Positions 58,001 through 64,000 of a stretch of DNA of 64,000 nt are shown here, in pieces; the stretch's first letter is position 1, and each line of letters starts with the position of its first letter. A program made the position numbers and the translations under genes. This DNA comes from Streptomyces griseocarneus (GTDB lineage Bacteria; Actinomycetota; Actinomycetes; Streptomycetales; Streptomycetaceae): positions 62,001-126,000 of the forward strand of contig NZ_BNBL01000005.1 of assembly GCF_014655595.1 (NCBI RefSeq), given 5' to 3'. Below the pieces are notes generated by a model that saw only the letters and a list, made by a program, of their open reading frames with translations, had not been told where the DNA came from and did no database searches.

Positions 58001-59611
58001 GTGAGGAGTGCCGTCCGGACCCGGGCACGCGCCGTACTGGCGGCATGCGCGTCAGGGAGCATCGCCGCAGGGCTGATATGGGGAGCCGCGCCGGCGCAGG
58101 CGGTACGGCCGCCGAGCGGCGAGGGGGCACGGGCCGCCGCCTCGGCCACCGCCGCGGAAGTGGCGCCCCTGCTCGACGCGACCTCGCCCGACGGGAAGCG
58201 GTTCCGGGCCTCCGGGCGCCTGGTCGGCGGCGGCGGTACGACCTGCACCGCCACGCTCGTCCACGCCACGGGCAAGCCGGACCCCGGCGCCAAGGCCCTC
58301 GTCCTGAGCAACGGGCACTGCGTCGACGACGGCATGGGGACCAACGACGTCGTCGTCGGCCGGCCCGCGCCGGCCGAATGGAGCTACACCCCCGCCTTCT
58401 TCCACGACAACGTCGCCGAACACAAGAAGTTCCCGGTCGAACGCGTCCTCTACGCGACGATGAAGGACATCGACGTCTCGCTGCTCCAGCTCTCCGCCAC
58501 CTACCGGGACCTCGCCGGGATGGGCGTGACGCCGAGAACGCTCGCGGCCGGACGCCCCGCGCCCGGCACCGCCCTGCGCGTCGCCCACGCCCCGACCGAC
58601 GGCATCGAGGACGGCCGGCGGTTCCTGCGCCTGTCCACCTGCGGCTCGATCGCCTCGGGCGTCGCGCTGCACGAGAACACCTGGCTGTGGAAGGGCGCCA
58701 CCCGCACCGACTGCCTGGGCATCAGCGGCGGCTCCTCCGGCGGCGCCGTCACCACCGCCACGGACCCGGGCCGGCTCATCGGGCTGCTGAACACCATCGT
58801 CACCCCCGGCTACCTCGGCTGCGGCCCGGGCCGTCCCTGCGAGGGCGGCGGCGACAAAGGCCTGATCGTGCCGCCGGACAGCGCCGCCTACCTCACCCCC
58901 GTCGACGCCGTCGCCTCCTGCCTCGACGACAAGGGCCTGCGACTCGGGAAGAAGGGCTGCCGCCTGGACCGCGGCGAACAGGTTCGGGTCAGTGCTCCCG
59001 GCCTGTCCACGCGCAGCCGTACGCCCGACGGCGGACCGGCCCGCTGGGAGGCCCGGGTCACACCCGGCACGACGGGGCGTCACACCCACGTCGCCTTCAA
59101 GAGCGGCCCCTTCGGGGCCGTCGACTGCGCGAGGCCCGAGGGCTACGACAAGCCCCGGCGGCTGACCGCGGCGGGGGCCGACTACAACGAGGCTCTTCCG
59201 GCGAAGGACAACCTCTACGTCCTGTGCGTCGCCGGCGGCCCGGACGGCACCCTCAGGGGGCCCGGCTGGACCACGTCCCTCCAGCACGCCGCGTACGCGT
59301 ACGCCCGCGTGGACGACACCGCCCCCACCGTAGCCCCGAAGGTCGACAGCAAGCTCTTCGGCGAGGGAGAGGACGCGGCCTACTGGGTCCAACCGGTGTA
59401 CGCGCCGTGGGAGCTCACCGGTTACAAGGTCAAATACGGGCCGCGGGCGGCAACGGACTGCGCCGATGGCGCCGGATACCGCGACTACCTGGGAATCCCC
59501 GCGTCCCTGAAGGCCACCGAGGGCCCCTGGACGTACTGCGCGATCGGCTACGACAACGCCGGCAACGCGACGCCGCCCGTCGCCATCGCCCTGTCGCCCG
59601 GCTCCCGCTGA
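58001..59611 (+). CDS. secreted trypsin-like serine protease
   Basis: The 536-residue exported protease has a signal peptide to about residue 34 (VLAACASGSIAAGLIWGAAPAQA). The catalytic triad is visible: His in LSNGHCVD at residue 106, Asp in KDIDVSLL at about 158 and Ser in ISGGSSGGAV at about 246. The C-terminal half (residues 300-536) is beta-rich with repeating YNEALPAKDNLYVLCVAG-like blocks, probably for substrate or surface binding, and contains several Cys. GTG 58001 follows AAGGAGGGATG. It converges with the cyclophilin gene. Confidence 0.9.
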   Translation: MRSAVRTRARAVLAACASGSIAAGLIWGAAPAQAVRPPSGEGARAAASATAAEVAPLLDATSPDGKRFRASGRLVGGGGTTCTATLVHATGKPDPGAKALVLSNGHCVDDGMGTNDVVVGRPAPAEWSYTPAFFHDNVAEHKKFPVERVLYATMKDIDVSLLQLSATYRDLAGMGVTPRTLAAGRPAPGTALRVAHAPTDGIEDGRRFLRLSTCGSIASGVALHENTWLWKGATRTDCLGISGGSSGGAVTTATDPGRLIGLLNTIVTPGYLGCGPGRPCEGGGDKGLIVPPDSAAYLTPVDAVASCLDDKGLRLGKKGCRLDRGEQVRVSAPGLSTRSRTPDGGPARWEARVTPGTTGRHTHVAFKSGPFGAVDCARPEGYDKPRRLTAAGADYNEALPAKDNLYVLCVAGGPDGTLRGPGWTTSLQHAAYAYARVDDTAPTVAPKVDSKLFGEGEDAAYWVQPVYAPWELTGYKVKYGPRAATDCADGAGYRDYLGIPASLKATEGPWTYCAIGYDNAGNATPPVAIALSPGSR

Positions 59612-59635
59612 CGCCCCGTGGGCATGTGCGGGACC

Positions 59636-59665
59636 TGACCGGCCGCCGTCACCGGCGGCCGGTCA
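59636..59665. terminator. bidirectional terminator
   Basis: TGACCGGCCGCCG (59636-59648) pairs with 59653-59665 (13 bp, 4-nt loop) between the convergent protease and cyclophilin genes. Confidence 0.8.
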
Positions 59666-59674
59666 CCGGATGGG

Positions 59675-60169
59675 TCAGGCCTCGACGACGCCGGACTTGG
59701 CGATGGTGATGCGGGCCTGGGTGGCGCCGCTGCGGGAGCCGAGGCTCTCGATCTGCTTCACGAGGTCCATGCCCTCGACGACCTCGCCGAAGACGACGTG
59801 CTTGCCGTCCAGCCAGTCGGTGACGATGGTGGTGATGAAGAACTGCGAGCCGTTGGTGTTGCGGCCCGCGTTGGCCATGGAGAGCAGGCCGGGCTTGGTG
59901 TGCTTCAGCTTGAAGTTCTCGTCGGCGAACTTCTCGCCGTAGATGCTCTTGCCGCCGGTGCCGTCACCGCGGGTGAAGTCGCCGCCCTGCAGCATGAAGG
60001 CGGGGATGACCCGGTGGAAGCTGGAGCCCTCGTAACCGAAGCCGTGCTGGCCGGTGGCGAGCTCACGGAAGTTCTTGGCGGTCTTGGGGACCACGTCGTC
60101 GTACAGCTTGAAGACGATCCGGCCCGCCGGCTCGTCGTTGATGGTGATGTCGAAGAACACGTTGCTCAT
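59675..60169 (-). CDS. ppiA: eukaryote-like cyclophilin, peptidyl-prolyl isomerase
   Basis: The 164-residue protein is a single cyclophilin domain without signal peptide, so it acts in the cytosol on Xaa-Pro bonds. Almost the whole chain aligns by eye with animal cyclophilin [50 protein letters not shown] and [10 protein letters not shown]. The catalytic and cyclosporin-contact residues Arg53, Phe58, Gln61, Phe110, Trp119 and His124 are all present. It is thus of the eukaryote-like type known in Streptomyces rather than the usual bacterial PpiA/B. The AT-rich upstream gap holds its promoter. Confidence 0.93.
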   Translation of the reverse strand: MSNVFFDITINDEPAGRIVFKLYDDVVPKTAKNFRELATGQHGFGYEGSSFHRVIPAFMLQGGDFTRGDGTGGKSIYGEKFADENFKLKHTKPGLLSMANAGRNTNGSQFFITTIVTDWLDGKHVVFGEVVEGMDLVKQIESLGSRSGATQARITIAKSGVVEA

Positions 60170-60222
60170 GAGGATAAGTTGACATGGCCTGCCCCTTTGG
60201 ACGCAAACCAGCTCCGTGTTCC

Positions 60223-60252
60223 TTGACTTTTCACCCCATATGCCAATAGGGA
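60223..60252 (+). promoter_or_regulatory. promoter of the epimerase-DUF2867 gene
   Basis: TTGACT (60223-60228), 18-bp spacer and TAGGGA (60247-60252) point right in an unusually AT-rich patch (60170-60290). The predicted leader is about 60 nt. Confidence 0.55.
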
Positions 60253-60322
60253 TCCTTTTTGTCGCAAATATAAGCATGCCGACGACCGTCGGCCTGTACG
60301 GAGGCCCACGGCGGAGGCGCGC

Positions 60323-61831
60323 ATGCGAAGCGAGGACAACGACACCGGCACCGGAGCGCTCTGCCTGGTCACCGGCGCGAGCGGATACATCGGGGGCCGG
60401 CTGGTGCCGGAGCTCCTGGACGCCGGACACCGGGTCCGCTGCCTGGCGCGGACGCCCGAGAAGCTGCGCGACCACCCGTGGGCGGACCGCGTCGAGGTGG
60501 TGCGGGGGGACGTGACGGACGCGGAGTCGCTGGCCGGGGCGATGCGGGGCGTCGACGTGGCGTACTACCTCGTCCACGCCCTCGGCACCGGCAAGACGTT
60601 CGAGGACACCGACCGGCGGGCCGCCCGGCTCTTCGCGGAGCAGGCCCGCGCCGCGGCCGTCGGCCGCCTCGTCTACCTCGGCGGCCTCACCCCGGCCGGC
60701 GTCGACGAGCGCAACCTGTCACCCCACCTGCGCTCACGCGCCGAGGTCGGCCGGATCCTGCTGGGCTCGGGAGTGCCCACCACGGTGCTGCGCGCCGCCG
60801 TCATCATCGGCTCCGGCTCGGCCTCCTACGAGATCCTGCGCTACCTCACCGAGCGCCTGCCGCTCATGGTCACCCCCAGCTGGGTCCGCACCCGGATCCA
60901 GCCGGTCGCCGTGCGCGACGTCCTGCGCTACCTCGTCGCCGGCGCCCGGCTGCCCGCCGACGTCAACCGCGCCTTCGACATCGGCGGCCCGGACGTCCTC
61001 ACCTACCGCGACATGATGCAGGCCTACGCGGCGGTCGCCGGCCTGCCGCGCCGGATCGTCCTGCCCGTACCCGTGCTGACGCCGCGCCTGTCCAGCCTCT
61101 GGATCGGCCTGGTCACCCCGGTCCCCGGCAGCATCGCCCGTCCCCTCGCCGAATCGCTGCGCCACGAAGTGGTCTGCCGCGAACACGACATCGCGCGCCA
61201 CGTTCCCGACCCGCCGGCCGGCCTCATCGGCGTCGAGGAGGCCCTCAGGCTCGCCCAGCAGCGCGTGCGGGACGCCCAGGTGGTCACGCGCTGGTCGTCG
61301 GCGGCCGTGCCGGGCGCGCCCAGCGACCCGCTGCCCACCGACCCCGACTGGGCCGGGGGCAGCCTCTACGCCGATCACCGGGAGGGGACGGTGGACGCCC
61401 CGCCCGAGCGGCTGTGGCGGGTGATCGAAGGGATCGGCGGCGAGAACGGCTGGTACTCCTTCCCCCTGGCCTGGGCGGCCCGCGGCTGGCTGGACCGCCT
61501 GGTCGGCGGCGTCGGCCTGCGGCGCGGCCGTCGTGACGCGCACCGGCTGAGGGTGGGGGACTCGCTGGACTTCTGGCGGGTGGAGGAGATCGAACCGGGC
61601 CGGCTGCTGCGGCTGCGCGCCGAGATGCGGCTTCCCGGCCTGGCCTGGCTGGAGATGTCCGTCGACCGCGACCCCGACGGCCGTACCCGCTACCGGCAGC
61701 GCGCCCTCTTCCATCCGCACGGACTGCTCGGCCACGCCTACTGGTGGAGCGTCTCGCCCTTCCACGCCGTCGTCTTCGGCGGAATGGCGAAGAACATTAC
61801 CCAGGCCGCCTGCGCGGCCCCGGCGGCCTGA
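60323..61831 (+). CDS. NAD(P)-binding epimerase-like protein fused to DUF2867
   Basis: The 502-residue protein has an N-terminal extended SDR/NmrA-like domain (residues 10-300): [11 protein letters not shown] (GxxGxxG) and [14 protein letters not shown], then [22 protein letters not shown]. The C-terminal 150 residues are a DUF2867 domain with [24 protein letters not shown] and [20 protein letters not shown]. The fusion is known in actinobacteria; the second half resembles SRPBCC-like ligand-binding proteins. The function may be redox on a hydrophobic compound. ATG 60323 is a little weak on ribosome site. Confidence 0.88.
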   Translation: MRSEDNDTGTGALCLVTGASGYIGGRLVPELLDAGHRVRCLARTPEKLRDHPWADRVEVVRGDVTDAESLAGAMRGVDVAYYLVHALGTGKTFEDTDRRAARLFAEQARAAAVGRLVYLGGLTPAGVDERNLSPHLRSRAEVGRILLGSGVPTTVLRAAVIIGSGSASYEILRYLTERLPLMVTPSWVRTRIQPVAVRDVLRYLVAGARLPADVNRAFDIGGPDVLTYRDMMQAYAAVAGLPRRIVLPVPVLTPRLSSLWIGLVTPVPGSIARPLAESLRHEVVCREHDIARHVPDPPAGLIGVEEALRLAQQRVRDAQVVTRWSSAAVPGAPSDPLPTDPDWAGGSLYADHREGTVDAPPERLWRVIEGIGGENGWYSFPLAWAARGWLDRLVGGVGLRRGRRDAHRLRVGDSLDFWRVEEIEPGRLLRLRAEMRLPGLAWLEMSVDRDPDGRTRYRQRALFHPHGLLGHAYWWSVSPFHAVVFGGMAKNITQAACAAPAA

Positions 61832-61925
61832 CCACGGCGGCTCCGGCCGGCTGCGGGATGATCATGGTGGCAGGAGCCCCGGTTCCGCCGCGTCCGTCAT
61901 CCGCACGACCCCTGGAGAGCCGACA

Positions 61926-62885
61926 ATGAAGCTTCGCTGTGCCGTTCTGGACGACTTCCAGCAGGTCGCGACGACGGTGGCCGACTGGTCGCCCGTCGCG
62001 GGTGACGTCGACGTCGTCTCCATACCCGAGCACTTCGCCACCGAGGACGAACTCGCCGCCGCGCTCGACGGCTTCGACATCGTCGTCACCCTCCGCGAAC
62101 GCGTCGCGTTCCCGGCCGGCCTGTTCGCCCGGCTGCCCCGCCTGAAGCTGCTGGTGGCCTCCGGCATGCGGAATTCGGTCATCGACTTCGAGGCCGCCCG
62201 CCGGCACGGCGTCATCGTGTGCGGCACCGCCAGCTCCTCCACCCCGCCCGTCGAACTGACCTGGGCCCTGCTGCTCGGCCTCGCCCGGGGCATCGTGCCC
62301 GAGGCCACCGCCCTGCGCGACGGCGGCCCCTGGCAGTCGACCGTCGGAGCCGACCTGCACGGGCGGCGACTCGGCCTGCTCGGCCTCGGGAAGATCGGCG
62401 GCCGGGTCGCCCGGGTCGGCCTCGCCTTCGGCATGGACGTGGTGGCCTGGAGTGAGAACCTCACCCGGGACCGCGCCGACGAGGTCGGCGCGACCCTGGC
62501 CGGCTCCAAGGAGGAACTGCTGGCCACCAGCGACTTCGTCTCCGTTCACCTCGCGCTCGGCGACCGCACCCGGGGCCTCCTCGGCGCCGCCGAGCTCGGT
62601 CTGATGCGGCCCACCGCCTACCTGATCAACACCTCCCGGGCCGCCATCGTCGACCAGGACGCGCTCCTCGCCGCGCTGCACGCCGGGACCATCGCGGGCG
62701 CCGGCGTCGACGTCTTCGACATCGAGCCGCTCCCCGCCGGCCACCCGATGCGCACCGCGCCGCGCCTCCTGGCGACCCCGCACCTCGGCTACGTCACCGA
62801 CGCGAACTACCGGACGTACTACGGCCAGGCCGTCGAGGACATCCAGGCGTTCCTCGCGGGCTCACCCGTCCGCGTGCTCGGCTGA
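61926..62885 (+). CDS. D-2-hydroxyacid dehydrogenase
   Basis: The 319-residue NAD-dependent enzyme has GLLGLGKIGGRVAR at about residues 155-168 (GxGxxG) and the catalytic triad of the family: Arg in LINTSRAAIVDQDAL, Glu in DVFDIEPLP and His in LATPHLGYV. It reduces 2-keto acids to D-2-hydroxyacids or the reverse; the substrate is unknown. The start ATG 61926 follows GGAGAGCC. It follows the epimerase-DUF2867 gene by 94 nt on the same strand, but a link is not shown. Confidence 0.92.
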   Translation: MKLRCAVLDDFQQVATTVADWSPVAGDVDVVSIPEHFATEDELAAALDGFDIVVTLRERVAFPAGLFARLPRLKLLVASGMRNSVIDFEAARRHGVIVCGTASSSTPPVELTWALLLGLARGIVPEATALRDGGPWQSTVGADLHGRRLGLLGLGKIGGRVARVGLAFGMDVVAWSENLTRDRADEVGATLAGSKEELLATSDFVSVHLALGDRTRGLLGAAELGLMRPTAYLINTSRAAIVDQDALLAALHAGTIAGAGVDVFDIEPLPAGHPMRTAPRLLATPHLGYVTDANYRTYYGQAVEDIQAFLAGSPVRVLG

Positions 62886-62918
62886 ACCGGGGCCGGGGCG
62901 GGTGCCCGGCCCCTGGGC

Positions 62919-64000
62919 TCAGGCGCCGGGCCACGCGTGCGCGAAGTCCAGGTCCCGCGCCCACTCGGGGTGGTCGACGAGGGGGTTGCGGTCGCCCTGG
63001 ATCTCGGCGATGGCGGAGTTGCGGTGGCGTTCGTACTCCCCGACGGCTTCCGATTCGTGCCAGGTCAGCAGCATGTCCAGCCGCTCGCGTCGCAGCTCGC
63101 CCGCGGCGTCCCCGATGAGCCCCGGATAGCGCAGGAGGAAGTAGAACGTCGCCCTGGCCACCGGCCCCTTGCCGGCCGAGGGCTCGAATCCCTGGCTCTC
63201 GCGGCGCCCGCAGTGGGTGTGAACGGCTTCCTGGAACTCGGGGTAGTCGAAGTAGGGGAAGTTGCCGCGGAAGCTGTTGCACGTCACGCCGCAGGCGAAC
63301 AGATGGTGGAGGTCCCCGCGCATGGGTTCACGCTTGGCGAACCACGACTGCGGCACGACGTGCTCGCAGTTGAAGACCACGGCATCCTCCAGGGCCTCCA
63401 TCTCGGCGGCGACCGCGTCCGGCCCGAGCACGGCCTCGCGCGTGAGCAGTTCCCGCCATCGCTCGAAGCGGGCGGCCTCGGCCTCGGCGTCGGCCCGGAT
63501 GAACTCCTCCGGGCTGAAGGACTGGCCGGAGTAGATGCCGCGCAGTTCGAGGTCGGGGTGCAGGTCCACCCAGGGGTACAGCAGCCGCACCGGCTTGTAC
63601 GGGGGACGCCGCAGGTGGGTCTGCTCGAGGAGGCCGGTCAGCGCTTGCCGCAGCGCGGCGCCGGTGACGCCGGGGAGAGCGGCGTAGTACGCCTGCTGCG
63701 CGGCCCGGTCGGCCTCGGCGTCGTAGTAGGGGCGGGCGCGGCCTGCCTCGAGGTCGACCAGCGCGGCCTCGATCTCCCTGTCGGCGGACGGAACACGGCC
63801 GTCCGTCAGCGGGCCGTACGCCGGCGGGCTGTACGCCGGGGGCACGTACGCCGACGGCCCGTATGCCGGCGTCAGGGGCGGCGGCGTACTGCGATCGCCG
63901 TCGGACGCCGGGCCGGCATCCGCGATGCCGACCGTGATCCGCAGGGGCAGCGTCAGGTGGACGACGTCGTCGGAGCCGCTCCGGCCGGATGTCTCCGGCG
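62919..64000 (-). CDS. endonuclease I (EndA/NucM) family protein, partial
   Basis: The stop is at 62919 and the frame remains open to the right edge, so the start lies outside the window. The nuclease domain contains NCEHVVPQSWF (the catalytic His in the EHVVPQSWF motif), MRGDLHHLFACGVTCNSFRGNFPYFDY and the late phrase RHRNSAIAEIQGDRNPLVDHPEWA, all typical of this secreted or periplasmic nonspecific DNase/RNase family. Before it comes a Pro/Ala/Tyr-rich linker (PAYGPSAYVPPAYSPPAYG) and a segment VVHLTLPLRITVGIA that belongs to another upstream domain, so the whole protein is probably a multi-domain one. Confidence 0.88.
   Translation of the reverse strand, partial: PETSGRSGSDDVVHLTLPLRITVGIADAGPASDGDRSTPPPLTPAYGPSAYVPPAYSPPAYGPLTDGRVPSADREIEAALVDLEAGRARPYYDAEADRAAQQAYYAALPGVTGAALRQALTGLLEQTHLRRPPYKPVRLLYPWVDLHPDLELRGIYSGQSFSPEEFIRADAEAEAARFERWRELLTREAVLGPDAVAAEMEALEDAVVFNCEHVVPQSWFAKREPMRGDLHHLFACGVTCNSFRGNFPYFDYPEFQEAVHTHCGRRESQGFEPSAGKGPVARATFYFLLRYPGLIGDAAGELRRERLDMLLTWHESEAVGEYERHRNSAIAEIQGDRNPLVDHPEWARDLDFAHAWPGA

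Noticed and set aside
1..64000. CRISPR array, prophage or integrated plasmid
   Set aside because: No regularly spaced repeats of CRISPR size, no integrase, portal, terminase or replication genes, and no attachment site next to a tRNA.

Overview
The window is a stretch of high-GC actinobacterial chromosome, almost certainly Streptomyces. Base composition is roughly 70-73 percent GC and codons end overwhelmingly in G or C. Many families are typical Streptomyces housekeeping or accessory genes: a LAL-type LuxR regulator, SigB/SigF-type sigma factor, DUF5133, DUF6766, GpgS-like glucosyltransferase, a membrane Ser/Thr kinase, NB-ARC/TPR proteins and a neocarzinostatin-fold secreted protein. There is no rRNA, no convincing tRNA, no CRISPR array and no large biosynthetic cluster. 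Both ends cut through genes.

Layout. 1-5.4 kb: end of a TPR protein of the FxSxx-COOH type, a monooxygenase behind a textbook SoxR box, a small lipoprotein/membrane protein set, a wax-ester-synthase-like acyltransferase and a secreted GH18 chitinase with a DasR-like operator. 5.4-12.8 kb: small enzymes (PPOX, two-strand Nudix, YjbR, GNAT), a tandem-domain Lrp regulator divergent from a 14-TM drug exporter, and an ArsR-MFS operon whose MFS protein seems to have lost several helices. 13-20 kb: secreted lytic transglycosylase, Nudix, a LAL regulator followed by a hydrolase and a methyltransferase. 20-26.6 kb: ricin-type lectin, a frameshifted gene remnant, amino acid permease, MEDS/ATPase sensor, sigma factor and stress-type small proteins. 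26.6-34.5 kb: GNAT, GpgS, PP2C phosphatase, PTP-like protein, a 166-bp inverted-repeat element (MITE-like), cupin and a lipoprotein. 34.7-39 kb: neocarzinostatin-fold protein, ArsC-like protein, KtrAB potassium uptake and a mannose-type lectin. 39-49 kb: a two-gene STAND (NB-ARC/TPR) module, GlxA-type regulator, a large patatin-like lipase with membrane helices and a Ser/Thr kinase. 49-64 kb: a processive family-2 glycosyltransferase, an unrecognised 452-residue protein, a 0.9-kb gene-free stretch with a perfect palindrome, aminotransferase, SDR, P450, secreted protease, a eukaryote-like cyclophilin, an epimerase-DUF2867 fusion, a 2-hydroxyacid dehydrogenase and an endonuclease I family protein running off the end.

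Themes. Many single genes here appear to be transcribed as leaderless mRNAs: a TANNNT -10 box lies 6-8 nt before the start codon and there is no Shine-Dalgarno. Strong perfect stem-loops separate most convergent or tandem units, so operons are short. I found no clearly new multi-gene system. The best candidates for follow-up are the SoxR-controlled leaderless monooxygenase, the STAND pair with an apparent CTG start, the patatin-membrane fusion, the shortened MFS exporter, the orphan neocarzinostatin-fold protein and the operator-like palindrome in the empty 52-53 kb region.
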